DNA from: Ophiothrix spiculata
Taxonomy: Eukaryota > Echinodermata > Ophiuroidea > Amphilepidida > Ophiotrichidae
Strand: one strand, 5' to 3'
Length of the DNA stretch: 22,742 nucleotides
Assembly: GCA_000969725.1 (NCBI GenBank)
Contig: JXSR01S047012.1
This document shows positions 1 to 9,780 of this stretch, piece after piece. The notes below the pieces were generated by a model, which searched no databases, was not told where the DNA came from, and saw only the letters and a list, made by a program, of their open reading frames with translations. Within the stretch, counting starts at the first letter, position 1, and each line of letters starts with the position of its first letter. A program made the position numbers and the translations under genes.

Positions 1-49
1 TACCAAAAGTTTTGAGACATATTTCCCCCCAGCTTGTCTTCCCGATTTC

Positions 50-470
50 TAAAAAAAATTGTCTCTTTCAATTTTTTATGGAGACGATAGATTTAGGAGG
101 GGGCACATGTCCTTTTACAACAGTCAGTATATGCTATGCACAAGAAGTCAAGTAAATTACCAGTGACTTGAGTTCTGGGCTTAGGTTCTATTTCCGACAT
201 AGAGGACACTGTTACAAACTGTGCTACAGGTAAATTCTGACTGCAATAACATCTGCCAATGAAATTCAGCAATTAAATCATTTCACCTAGAGACTGGCTT
301 TCATTAGAAACATAAATTTTGGCTTACATCTTGACTTGCTCCTTGCCTCGACAACCTGATTTGCATGATTAATTTGACTCTTTAACTTTCTCTTCAAAGT
401 CTGATATGGTATGAATCCCACAGAGTATGTTTGAATTCAGTGTAGTTTGAAGCAAAGATATAAGAGCAGC
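50..470. repeat. Tandem segmental duplication, copy A
   Basis: Matches copy B (631-1252) in the same orientation over most of its length. Shared landmarks are TCTCTTTCAATTTTTT (62 and 643), GGAGGGGGCACATG/GGAGGGAGCACATG, GACATAGAGG (196 and 966), CCTGATTTGCATGATTAA, and CAGTGTAGTTTGAAG (439 and 1223). Identity is clearly partial, so the duplication is old. The offset rises from 581 to 770 bases because copy B carries the inserted TIR element at 698-905. No coding content. Confidence 0.8.
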
Positions 471-630
471 TTTGCTCCCAGCCTGACTGTCAGTTTTAAA
501 TATTTTTTTAAAATTTTGAGACCTTTTGTTCCATGTTTTACTCTCTGTTCTCTTTTTGATTTTTCTTTTTGCACTCAAATGGGGCAGCAGCAAATATCAT
601 ATTTTTCCCTGCCTTGTGTTCTTTTTGATG

Positions 631-1252
631 TCTAAAATATCATCTCTTTCAATTTTTTGAAGGAAACATTTTCAGGAGGGAGCACATGGCCTTTCTATAC
701 TTTGATCAACATTAAATAGGCTGGAATTATGAGGCTTTTCTGCATCCGCAAGTAAACACAATCCCACTTGCAGGCGTGTCGTGGATAATGATGCGTCAGT
801 CACACATTCAACGTGCATTGCATCTCCTGCGGATACGCACATGCTCATCTGTATCAATTCACGGTGTGAAGAGGCCTGCCTATTTGGTGTTGATCAGCCT
901 AAGTATACAACAGTTTGGTTCGCACAAGACAGCAGCAAGTTAACAGTGACTAGGGTTGCATTTTGAGACATAGAGGGCACTGTTACCAACTATGCTACAG
1001 GGAGATTCTGACTGTAATCAATTCAGTTAGTTGTAGAATAAAATCAGGCATTTCACCAAGAGACTTGACTATCATTAGAAACAAAGGAATTTTGGCTACA
1101 TCTTGACTTGCTTCTTGCTTTGATAACCTGATTTGCATGATTAATTTGACTGTCTTACTTTCTTTTCCAAGTTTGATATGACACAAATCTGCAGAGTACG
1201 TCTTTCATACTTGAATAAAAGTCAGTGTAGTTTGAAGTAAAATATAAGAGTA
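631..1252. repeat. Tandem segmental duplication, copy B (interrupted)
   Basis: Second copy of the 50-470 segment, in direct orientation, split by a 208-bp inverted-repeat element. The flanking matches resume on both sides of the insertion (CACATGGCCTTT before, ACAACAG after). ORFs within it are chance. Confidence 0.8.
698..905. mobile_element. Non-autonomous TIR element (208 bp) with TA target duplication
   Basis: The ends are imperfect inverted repeats. The left end has TACTT, TGATCAACA, AAATAGGC; the right end in reverse complement has TACTT, an extra AGGC, TGATCAACA, AAATAGGC. TA flanks both ends (696-697, 906-907). The empty site is preserved in the duplicate copy at 111-123 (CCTTTTACAACAG), where a single TA stands in place of the element. 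That supports insertion with TA duplication, as in Tc1/mariner-like MITEs. No ORF of transposase type is present. The exact ends are ambiguous by two bases because TA is repeated there. Confidence 0.75.
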
Positions 1253-1853
1253 ATTGTGTAAGTTTTTTATATGATTTTTGAAAATTAAGATTTGAATGTA
1301 GCTATTTCTAAATTTTATGTTTGTTTCAAATGGCATTATCAGAATATGTAAAAAACCTGATTAAACCTTTTATTTTTAATATTTAAAACTACTGATTTAA
1401 CTTTTTCATTTTATTTTTTGAAGAATCACTTCTAAGTCTCAGACAAATTGGCTTGATTAGGGCCAAACTGGTTTGGAAACGCCAATTGGGGTAAATTTCA
1501 CTAACTTGTACTGTAAAGCTTCATAAATCTTTGTAAGGTAAAATATAAAACACATCTTTGTAGCTTATGATCTTTCACTAAGAATTGTAAGGACTTTGCA
1601 AAATTGTTTATATACTTTTCAGTAGGTGTGTGATTTATTGATACTTATGAAAAATGTCAAACTTACATCAGCTGATTTACGGAGAATCGAAACTCATCAA
1701 GCTTATTAAAATCCCGGATTAAAAAACTTCTCTGATCTTATTATTCTGTTCTTCTTGTTGTTGTTTTGTATCTATTTGGATTATATGATTGTATATTTTT
1801 TTCTATTTTCTGTATTGTTTTAATGCATTTAGTTTTGTTATTTTTTTATACAG
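1253..1853. other. AT-rich non-coding sequence upstream of exon A
   Basis: Intronic by position, because exon A begins after a 3' splice site. It ends in a T-rich tract that serves as the polypyrimidine tract. No repeat or open frame of note was seen. Confidence 0.5.
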
Positions 1854-1946
1854 AGCTTAAATAACCGTAATAAATCCCTGCTGAAGGATAAGAAGAGGTT
1901 GCTAGTCATTAACAAGATTGAGATAGAACGGTTGGAAAAAGAAAAG
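1854..1946 (+). CDS. Coiled-coil gene, internal exon A (31 codons)
   Basis: A pyrimidine-rich tract ending TTTTTATACAG precedes the exon, and AAG|GTAAGA is a strong donor. Phase 0 at both ends; 93 nt. It reads SLNNRNKSLLKDKK... and ends IERLEKEK, a basic/charged amphipathic helix. The alternating Leu/Ile spacing fits the start of a coiled coil. The other two frames give no comparable charged helix. It is the most isolated exon, 9.5 kb from the next, so an exon missed within the following intron is possible. Confidence 0.75.
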
Positions 1947-2254
1947 GTAAGAAAATATGAGTGATGTATCTCTTTGTTTGTCGGGAAGTTGATTTTTTTG
2001 TTGTTGCTGCCATCAGAAATCTGCAACATAGCAGATGGGGGATCACAAATAGGGATATGTGGATTTTTGAAAATGGTACATTTGTATTGGCATTTTTTAA
2101 AAAATTGGATGCATAAACAAGTCTATGCTCCTACTTAACTCATCAGCAAGGATCTCAATGGAGCCACATTCTCCAAATTTGGACCACACTGCTGGCAGCA
2201 CCATTACACAGGTGGTATATGTGATCTTTGATATCCTGTCTAAATCGGTGACAT

Positions 2255-2546
2255 CTCGCTAGTCTGACAGCTCACTAGTTTGAAAGCTTGCTAGTTCGAC
2301 GACTCACTAGTCTGACAGCTCGCTAGACTGAATTAAAAATTAGACTCGCCAGTTCGAGTTTTTCAAAAGGCTCACTAGTCCCAATTTCAAAAATAGCTCA
2401 CTAGCCCGAGTTTTGAAAACAGCTCGCTAGTCTGATTTTTTAAAAGGGCTCGCCAGTTCAAAAGGCTCGCTAGTCTCATAGTCCGAATTACAAAAAAGGC
2501 TCGCTAGTCTCAATTTTAAAACAGCTCGCTAGTCCGAATAGAAAAG
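2255..2546. repeat. Degenerate CTAG-core minisatellite (about 13 copies)
   Basis: The core CTCGCTAGTCTGA and variants (CTCACTAGT, CTTGCTAGT, CTCGCCAGT) recur about 13 times. The first five units are about 16 bp apart, the later ones about 17-34 bp apart with A/T-rich spacers such as TTTTCAAAAGG. The unit is purely non-coding. The nested CTAG/ACTAGT palindrome is the invariant part. No known family was recognised. Confidence 0.85.
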
Positions 2547-3329
2547 CGGGTGTTTGGACAAGTTTAAGATTTAAGCTTTTCTGAGTAAGCATTGCCAGGC
2601 AAGTGCGAAGGTATTAGTTGTAACAGATTGGATGTTTCTATGCAGGCTTGGTTTTCTTACTTAAAAAAGTTGAAATAGTTGATAAATTATCATCATGGAA
2701 GATCATTAAATAATTTGATTAGGTTTTCAGCATATTAAAAAATATAGAAATCGTCAAATAAAGTATGATAATTATACTGTTGGATAATATTAAAATCAAA
2801 TAAGGTGGTGTTTCAGAGATATTGTAAAGAAATTTTCACTTAATAATAAAAATATTGAAATTATCATTAAATCTGTTAGCGCTCAGATTTCTACTTCAGC
2901 ATGGTAAACTGAATCCAGACAGGAAACTATGTGTTCTAAAAAACAAAGCGTTTTTATTTGTGCCAAGGTTTACATGTTATAATTGGTGTGTGAAATTTTA
3001 ATGTCAAGTTTCCCACGCGGGGCACTTGACGAGTTGAGTTTCTCATTGATTTCAAATTAAGGTCATATTATATTGAGATATTATGAAACATGGATGATAT
3101 GGTGTGATCTAGAAACCTTGTTTGCATTGTAATGAAAGGCAGCAGATTTAAAGGGACCTGCCATGATTTGGGGACAGGATGAATATATTTGGATTTTTGA
3201 GACATAGATGATATGGTACTGATTTAATAAACCTTATTTGTATTGTAATGAGAGAAATGAAATTAAAGGGACCTACCTTCAACTTCAACTTTATTATTTC
3301 CATATAAAACAGTACATATAAATGACAGA

Positions 3330-3609
3330 CAAATAAAATCTTATGGAGGAGACGGCTGAAAGGCCAATGAGGCCCGTTAAATAGCTGACCCCTATATAGA
3401 CTCACCAGGTATACACTGTATGCAGCGCCCCAAGAAGGAGCATTCGCACAGGGGACCAACGGCTTAACGTGACTATCCGAACCACGGAGCAAGTAGAGTA
3501 AAGTTTCTTGCCCAAGGAAACAAGGAGACGTAGACCGCCTGGCCCGGGGCTCGAACCCACCACCTCTGTATTACGAGACCCGTGCTCTAACCGCTCGGCC
3601 ACGCTCCCC
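3330..3609 (-). repeat. tRNA-derived SINE body
   Basis: Minus strand. It begins GGGGAGCG, with A box TGGCCGAGCGG (3601-3591) and B box GGTTCGAGCCC (3557-3547), 44 bp apart as in tRNA promoters. The head is Ser/Leu-like but lies in a retroelement, so it is not called a tRNA gene. Downstream are CCTTGGGCAAGAAACTTTAC and CACGTTAAGCCGTTGGTCCC, which look like the conserved body of widespread invertebrate tRNA-SINEs (from memory, unchecked). The 3' end is the GTTGAAG-repeat tail shared with the LINE composite. Confidence 0.75.
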
Positions 3610-3715
3610 TCTATATATAACACAACATAAATCAAACAGTAAGGAAATACAAAATACCAAAAAGACATACAACGATGAGCTCAAAGGACGTGGGATGGTC
3701 TAATTCAAAATAAAG

Positions 3716-4444
3716 TTACTCGTAAGCTTGCAATAGGTAGCGTTTAAATAGATTTCTAAAATGTTTAATCGATTTGGATTCTTTTATATTTTGGGGCAAA
3801 GAGTTCCATAAAACGGGACCGTTCGATCTTATGCATTGGTCAGAAAAGGCTTTCTTGTTATTAGTTAATTGCAAATCGTTGGTATGTCTTGTTTTGTATA
3901 TATGAATATCAGACCGTCTTGTAAAGTAATCTTTAAATGAAGCCGGTAAGTCATTGATGCTAAATCTGTATGTAAAAACTCCTAGTTCCAGAGTATACAT
4001 ATCATTAATGTTAAGTAGATTAGATTTGAGGAATAATGGGGCAGTATGACTTCTAAAGTGGGAGTTGGTAATTGATCTTATTGCCCATTTTTGAAGTTTT
4101 ACTATTTTGTCCAGATAACTCTTACATGTTTTACCCCAAATCACAACTCCATAATTTAGGTATGGAAGTATAAGAGTACAATATAAAGTCCGTAATATAC
4201 TATAAGGAATAAAATGCTTCAGTTTGTTGATGACACCAATATTTCTTGAAATAGTTTTTGATGTACAATTAATATGATTTTTCCACGTCAAATTCTCGTC
4301 TACTATAATTCCCAGAAATTTGGTACTGGTAACTCTATCAAGCTGTGTATTGTTAAGTGAAATCTTTAAGTCGTTTTGTATTTTACTTGTCATAAAAGAT
4401 GTACCTAGAATCATAAAATTTGTTTTTGAAGCATTGATGGACAA
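3716..4444 (-). pseudogene. LINE reverse transcriptase, C-terminal fragment
   Basis: 242 codons ending in a natural stop and open throughout. Non-LTR landmarks are an NASKTNFMILG start, then KFLGIIVDENLTWKNHI, LYCTLILPYLNYGVVIW, LQKWAIRSI, and a final RSNGPVLWNSLPQNI followed by FRNLFKRYLL. This is the thumb/connection region of Jockey/CR1-group reverse transcriptases. The catalytic YADD region and endonuclease are missing, so it cannot be active. The matching start is truncation at the insertion junction, not a true start codon. The intact frame suggests fairly recent insertion. Confidence 0.85.
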
Positions 4445-5411
4445 TTTGTTCGCTTTGAACCTTCCATGGAGATTACATTGGGATGTATGACAAACATGGT
4501 GTTGGATTTTTTGTTTGCATTCTAATGAGTGGTATGAGATTAAAGTGACCTGTAATCATGATATGTCTAGATGTGTGAAACATAGATTTGATATGATGCT
4601 GATCTAGGAAATTTGTTTGCATTGTAATGAGATTGTAATAGATTTAATGGGACTTACCATGATTTAAAGGGAACTACCATGGTTACATTAATGTATAAAA
4701 CAGATGATTATAGTATTGATCTAGAAACCTTGTTTGCATTATTGTAAAGAGATACATTACATTTTAAAGGGACCTACCATGATAGGGATGTAGGAAACAA
4801 AGATAATGTATGGTATTGATCTAGAAATCTTGTTTCGATTGTAGAGAGAGTTATTGAATTTAAGGAGCTCACAATGATTATATTAGGATATATGAAACAT
4901 AGACGATTTATGGTATTGATCAAGAAACACAATTTGTGCTTATATGGTTTGAATCATCCGTTGCAGAGAAAGATTGTTTCCTAGAAAGATAGATTTACAC
5001 TAGTGGAAAACATCTGAAAATTGTCATTACTAAGTTATCAAATGTAAGCAGGGAATTTTTCAATAACATGTTATTGTAATATGATTGACTGGCATAATTT
5101 TTGATTGTCACTCATGGGGCATGTGTATGACACTTTATTGCATGGCACTTTTTAAAGCTGCAAATGTCATGATTCATAATATCAAAAGAAATTCAAGTGA
5201 TTAATTATCAGAAATATATATTCATTTATTCATAGTCAGTAAAGCCATAGGTTAATGAAAATAGGAAAATTGACTATTTGAACTCTAAAAATTAGGCCAA
5301 GTCAGGTACCTGCATGCTCACCTGGATGACGTTGCGTGAAAACGTAGTGACCCAACACTGTGTTTTCATCGCGCGCTAAAATTACTGTACACAATATGTA
5401 GCACTTGACTA

Positions 5412-5558
5412 TACTTTAATCAACACCAAACAGGCAGGCTTCAAAATTTTTTGTGAAAAGGACAGTTTATAGCATAATATACATCATTTAGGGTTGTAAA
5501 TTCAAGCCACCTCTGCCGGTAAGGAACACTTTTCACCAAGTGTTGGTCAATCAATATT
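5412..5558. mobile_element. Possible second copy of the 698-905 TIR element
   Basis: The left end TACTTTAATCAACACC followed by AAACAGGCAGGC is very close to the ends of the 698-905 element, again after TA (5410-5411). A candidate right end, GTGTTGGTCAATCAATATTA (5539-5558), is only weakly complementary, so the right boundary is uncertain. The left-end match is what supports this call. Confidence 0.4.
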
Positions 5559-7373
5559 ATACTGCGCATTTTTGGCATAATAAACATCTGAAAAGAAGAG
5601 AAAATAAGAATTGGTTTCATGTAAATTTTGAACAAATAACTTTATTTGTGTACGCTTCACTTTATTTTGGGTGTGATTTACCTCATCTTACACCATTTGG
5701 AGGTACAGTCTGTTACCATCAATTACACCGTTGTGGGTCCAAATTGAGGTGCTGTGACAAGAATGAATACCACTGTAGTATACAAGCAGTCCCTCAGGAT
5801 GAAAACAAACTCATCCAATAACATTCCAACAGATTTACCTTATAGAAACTTATCACAAACTCACATCTGATCTGAGATCCTGATTTTAACTTCAAAAATA
5901 GCTCTTGATCATTGTTGCCTCTGACCCACATACTTTGATCAAATGTAACACTAAAGAATCAGCGCTGATCAAATGCTACTCAGGCTTTGATAAGAATCCA
6001 AGGCATACAATAATGACAAGATTTGTCACAAGAGTGTCATTGTAATGATATCCCCCATGGGAATAAATTGGTGTAATCTTGTGCTGGCTTGGATTACATT
6101 TATGTACTTACCGGTATTTGAAGTAGATTCTGCCAATATGTGTAGACATGTGAAATTGCCGTGTTCAAAATAAATGTATCATAGTGAAAGGGGTTGCTGT
6201 TGGGGATATATGTCATTGACAAGAGCCAAATCTTACATCAAACCTACAGCAATTCCATGTATACACTGTCATATCCAAATTTTGAGGAGATGAGGACATT
6301 TTGGTAATAACACCCTCAATTTCTGTCTTTAATTGTGCATACAGAAAATGTAAAATTAAAAATCATGTATGTGTTTTCTGTATGACATATATTCTTAAGA
6401 TACTTGCTATACCCCATTTTGGAGTCAATTTACAGATACGACCATGCAGCTTAAAATGGTCAGAAGCTGGAGCTCCGCACTGGGAAGATAGTTGCAACAA
6501 AGACACCAAGTTGATATTACTAGCATCTAGTTTGCATCTTGTCCAAACCTTATTACTTGTTTCTTTCCTAAATAGTATGCCATTGTATTCAAAGTTTGAT
6601 ACATGATTTTTTTTGACATAACAAAGTAAAGATTGCAGAGAAAAAAGCTAAGATTACACAAGAAAAAATTACAACAAAAAAACACAATAATGTTGTTTGC
6701 CTGATATTTTTTTTAATTCGTCCAGGGTGGTCTTTGGGGGACACATGGGTCTGTATGCACAAAAGAGGTTTAAGATTTAGACCAGGTTTAAAGTTAAAAT
6801 GCGTCAAAGTCAAAATTACTACTGCCATAAAGGGACCTAAGCAGCATTTGTGAACTGCAAGAACTGTCAAATTAAAGATTTACCTGCAAATCTTACAAAG
6901 AGCACAACATATGACAAAATTGGTCAAAGAAAATATATTTAGTTGTGATACAAAATTTGACTTGAACTCTTACATACGGACCACTGGGTCCATGATAATG
7001 TTGTAGTGTTCCAGCCATGCATTATACAAAAGTCTGGATATTCCATAAAGGACTAATAAAAACACAATGCTGGCCAGAACTCACTCCCAACTCAATTTGG
7101 TATGAAATGGTGTACAATTTTAAGTGGTGGTCACAACCCGTCAGGCGTGTTTTTTTTGTTCGTACATTTTTTGAGAGGCCACATTCTCTACTTTTTTTTA
7201 ACACAGGGAGAATGCAGTTTGATCGCATGGTGTAAGTATTTTGTGCGCACGACGTGCCTAACCATGAGTGGTTGCGTGCATCGTACGTTGCACATATTGT
7301 AAGTAACTACATCGTGCTTAAAACAAATGAATTCTTGCGACTACCTTGTTGTTATACGAAAATGTACTTATAT

Positions 7374-7431
7374 GCACGACACACCCATACATGCACGCCA
7401 CACCCATACACGCACGACTCACCCATGGTAT
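7374..7431. repeat. Short 18-19 bp tandem repeat (3 copies)
   Basis: Units are GCACGACACACCCATACA, GCACGCCACACCCATACA and GCACGACTCACCCATGG. It lies in a wider patch rich in GTGC, CACG and TACG, where purines and pyrimidines alternate. Confidence 0.7.
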
Positions 7432-8638
7432 CCATACGTGCTACGTGCATCATCCAAAGAGCAAGTGGCTGTGGGAAAAATTGCAAAAAAAAAGCATGTT
7501 GTGTGTATGTTGTGCGCAACTTGTCGGTACTGAGCACGAGCGAACCATACTGATGTTTGATCGTTAGTCTATGTGCTCTAAAATTTGTACAATGCCAGTA
7601 CCTACAACGTGCAGGTCACACAATTTTGCCCACATTTTTGCACGTATGTGCACGTACTAATGGTCGTGACCACCGCTTTACTCTTACTGGTCTTAGACTA
7701 AATGGTAACATATTAGCTTGGCTGAATGCTGTGGAGTTTTGAGTCCCCAACCCCATGGGTACATGCTAATACTTGGGAATAATGTTACTGACATAGATCC
7801 CGGAATTATGCATCTGGAAAGGTCGAATATTCTATTGGTTTGGGAAATATATGTCAAGATGCCACAGGCTTAGTGTGGATTACTTGTTAACAAACCATTA
7901 TCATGGTATATGAGAAGGTAATTTGTTGCATTTATTACTTGAAGTATCTATATTTGATCATGATTTGATTGAAATTCCAAGAAATTCCAGTATCGTATCC
8001 CACTTATTGTATTTCTTAAATTACAACATCAGTTCAGATATTGGCTTGATGATTGTAAAGATTATGTACGATTCCTGATCCACATTTCCCATTGAAATAA
8101 CAATAGAAAGCTCAAACAATTCATGGTTTATTAACACAAAATGCAAATAGCAGCCAAAAGGCTGAATTGAATACATTTTTACAAATATCATCCATTCAAC
8201 ATTTACAAGAAACAAAAAAAATAAGTTACACAATGCAAAAACAACCTCCGCACTCACGAGCCGAGCACCAACAAGTCAGAAACACGGAACTTGATCAAGG
8301 TGATAACAAAAGATGATCAAAATCATCTAAGCTTTATTTGCTATATAGAAAAAAGCAGTATCCCATTTGATTGTTGCACAATTTTGTGTCATGAAGTGAT
8401 ACCTATTGCTTCATTTAACAAAATCCATTTAAAGATATTCCCTCATTTTAAGCGTTTATCAATCAAGATAAATTCTTTGTCGTAATATCCTTTCATTGAG
8501 ATTAAAATTAATGAAATAAAATGTTTTTACCAATAAGTTCTTGATAAATCACTATATTTCACTATTTACACAATATAAGAACAAACCCCTAAAGTGTGTA
8601 TTTGAAAAAAAAAGTTAGTTGTGTCATTTTGCCCCTTA

Positions 8639-8655
8639 CTACTACTACTACTACC
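8639..8655. repeat. ACT/AGT trinucleotide run at LINE 3' end
   Basis: (ACT)n on the + strand, (GTA)n on the LINE strand. It forms the microsatellite-like tail of the LINE and overlaps one target-site duplicate. Confidence 0.8.
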
Positions 8656-9323
8656 TGACATTTATACCGTGCCAAAACCAAAACAAAATTTGCATTAAGG
8701 CGCCTGAAAAACACAAACAATGAATGAAAATATAGTTCACTACCAAACAGTTCAAAAATACAATACAAAAACAGTTACTGATTATAAGCTAGATTGAAAA
8801 GATAATGCTTGAGAAGTTTTCTTGAAATTGTCTATTGAGGAATCTGTCTTAATGTGCTCTGGCAATGAGTTCCACAGTTTTGGTCCATAACACGAAAAAG
8901 ATCTATCAGCAAATGTGACTCGCTTTGTCTTGTGCTCAGTGAGTTTGAATAAAGCCGTTGAGCTTGAGCGTAGACGACGATGAGATAATGCCACTTGAAG
9001 AAGTTCCACAAGATAATTAGGACCTGTATGATTGAGGTATTTGTAAACAAGAACAATGATTTTAAAGTCAATACGCTGTTTGATTGGTAGCTAGTGCAAC
9101 TCTGCGAGGTCATAAGAGATGGGATCATATTTCCGCTTTCTGGTAACAATGCGAGCTGCAGGGCGTTGGATATTAACCAGTCTTTTGAGAAGAGATTCAC
9201 TGATACCGGACAGTAAACCATTGCAATAATCAATCCTTGATGTTACAAGTGCATGAATGGCCATTTTAGTGGATTCAGTTGTCAACATCTTACGAGCGCG
9301 ACCTATGTTAATCAGATGGTAAT
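8643..9323 (-). mobile_element. 5'-truncated CR1/L2-like LINE with 12-bp target duplication
   Basis: Minus strand. It is flanked by identical GCCCCTTACTAC at 8631-8642 and 9324-9335. Protein homology begins directly inside the 5' junction (YHLINIGRARKMLT). The 3' end carries a GTA-repeat tail after a GCGCCTTAATGCAAATTTTG block and GGTATAAATG, the style of CR1/L2 3' ends. About 681 bp remain of a multi-kilobase element. It is a dead copy by truncation plus one nonsense codon. Confidence 0.85.
8782..9323 (-). pseudogene. CR1/L2-like reverse transcriptase C-terminus, one nonsense mutation
   Basis: Minus strand, one frame throughout. Landmarks are IHALVTSRIDYCNGLLSGI, RPAARIVTRKRKYD, LAELH-stop-LPIKQRIDFKI, ALFKL..TKRVTFADRSFS and GPKLWNSLPEHI. 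These are typical of the CR1/L2 RT carboxy end. The in-frame TAG (9091-9093) stands where this family has Trp in the HWLP motif, so a single TGG-to-TAG change is likely. The frame is otherwise kept, so decay is modest. Confidence 0.85.
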
Positions 9324-9458
9324 GCCCCTTACTACGACGTGTGTTCAATAAGTTCTTAGGTAGAATGACATGGGCTATACAGTTTTTACCTATTATGTTC
9401 TGTAGATCCACTTGATTGAAGAATATCTGCAAAGTTTCAAATAAATGTTTGCTTTCTT

Positions 9459-9780
9459 TTTTACAGAAACTTGGAATTTAACTGTTAGAGGTTTCTAAAC
9501 TTCAGAATTAAGCAAACAAACTTGAAAAAATCACCAATTTGATACCAAGAACTTCCATATCCACCTTCTCCTTAGTGTTTTGGAAGTCTGCAACATGCTT
9601 TTCATTCTTTCTCAAATGTTGACACCTTGTCTTTGCTGTTTGTTGGGCGTAGCACCTGGGAGAGATTTATAGGTTAATGCATGTCAGTTAAGTTATTAGG
9701 TTTATTACTTCTTTAGTTTTCAGGGTAAAAATGTCAGCTCTTAGAAACCTCTAACTGGCAAGTTTCAATTTTCTGTAAAA
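9459..9780. mobile_element. TIR-flanked unit (322 bp) with 40-bp inverted ends
   Basis: Left 9459-9498 begins TTTTACAGAAACTTGG and ends GTTAGAGGTTTCTAA. The reverse complement of 9741-9780 begins TTTTACAGAAAATTG and ends GTTAGAGGTTTCTAA. The two arms match at most positions. No convincing target duplication was seen. The interior contains an exon-like minus-strand segment (9546-9655). It may be a non-autonomous transposon or simply an inverted duplication. Confidence 0.65.
9546..9655 (-). other. Exon-like segment on the minus strand (36 codons), unidentified
   Basis: On the minus strand a pyrimidine-rich acceptor (ATCTCTCCCAG) is followed by 110 open bases reading CYAQQTAKTRCQHLRKNE, then KHVADFQNTKEKVDMEVL, and a GT donor (CTTG|GTATCA). 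Its charged helical composition is unlike the surrounding AT-rich sequence. It sits wholly inside the 9459-9780 inverted-repeat unit. It could be a captured gene fragment, a piece of a transposon protein, or chance. No family was recognised. Confidence 0.35.

Larger units (their letters stand above)
3281..4458 (-). mobile_element. 5'-truncated non-LTR retroelement with tRNA-SINE body at its 3' end
   Basis: Minus strand. From 5' to 3' it carries the C-terminal end of a LINE reverse transcriptase (4444-3716), a short 3' UTR, a tRNA-like SINE module (about 3609-3330), and a tail AATAATAAAGTTGAAGTTGAAG. It sits inside one unit of the flanking tandem array. A short direct repeat ACCTTC occurs at 3275-3280 and 4459-4464, compatible with a 6-bp target duplication. 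Homology to LINE protein starts right at the 5' junction (FKANKLSINASKTNF), the usual result of truncated target-primed insertion. Confidence 0.75.
3055..4935. repeat. Tandem array of ~100-120 bp units, split by a retroelement
   Basis: The unit contains, in order, TATGAAACATAGATGATATGG, GATCTAGAAACC, TTGTTTGCATTGTAATGA and AAAGGGACCTACCATGAT. The TTGTTTGCATTG anchor is seen at 3118, 3234 (variant), 4511, 4613, 4730 and 4830, with a decayed further unit near 4920. The spacing of 97-120 bp holds across the 3281-4458 insertion once that is removed. Units are diverged from one another by substitutions and small indels. Confidence 0.8.
4936..8630. other. Intronic stretch, mostly unremarkable
   Basis: AT-rich sequence with no supported exon. 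A probable relative of the 698-905 TIR element starts at 5412 (see separate entry). A CACG/GTGC-rich, CpG-bearing patch with an 18-19 bp repeat is at about 7236-7665. Short A and T runs occur throughout. Confidence 0.5.

Noticed and set aside
2255..2546. CRISPR array
   Set aside because: Repeats are degenerate, spacing is irregular, spacers are A/T-rich and not unique, and the genome is eukaryotic.
3547..3609. A functional tRNA-Ser/Leu gene on the minus strand
   Set aside because: A and B boxes are present, but the sequence runs straight into a SINE body and retroelement tail; no complete acceptor stem was seen.
3402..3668. 88-residue minus-strand open frame (SVAERLEHGSRNTEVVGS...)
   Set aside because: It is a translation of the tRNA-SINE head and body, a common annotation artefact.
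5540..5821. 93-residue Cys/His-bearing open frame
   Set aside because: Its Cys and His residues do not form a recognisable spacing, it has no splice or family support, and it lies in AT-rich intron sequence.
6433..6513. Exon-like stretch after TTTACAG (IRPCSLKWSEAGAPHWED)
   Set aside because: The acceptor is plausible but no GT donor follows at the end of the good stretch and the composition does not match the coiled-coil gene.
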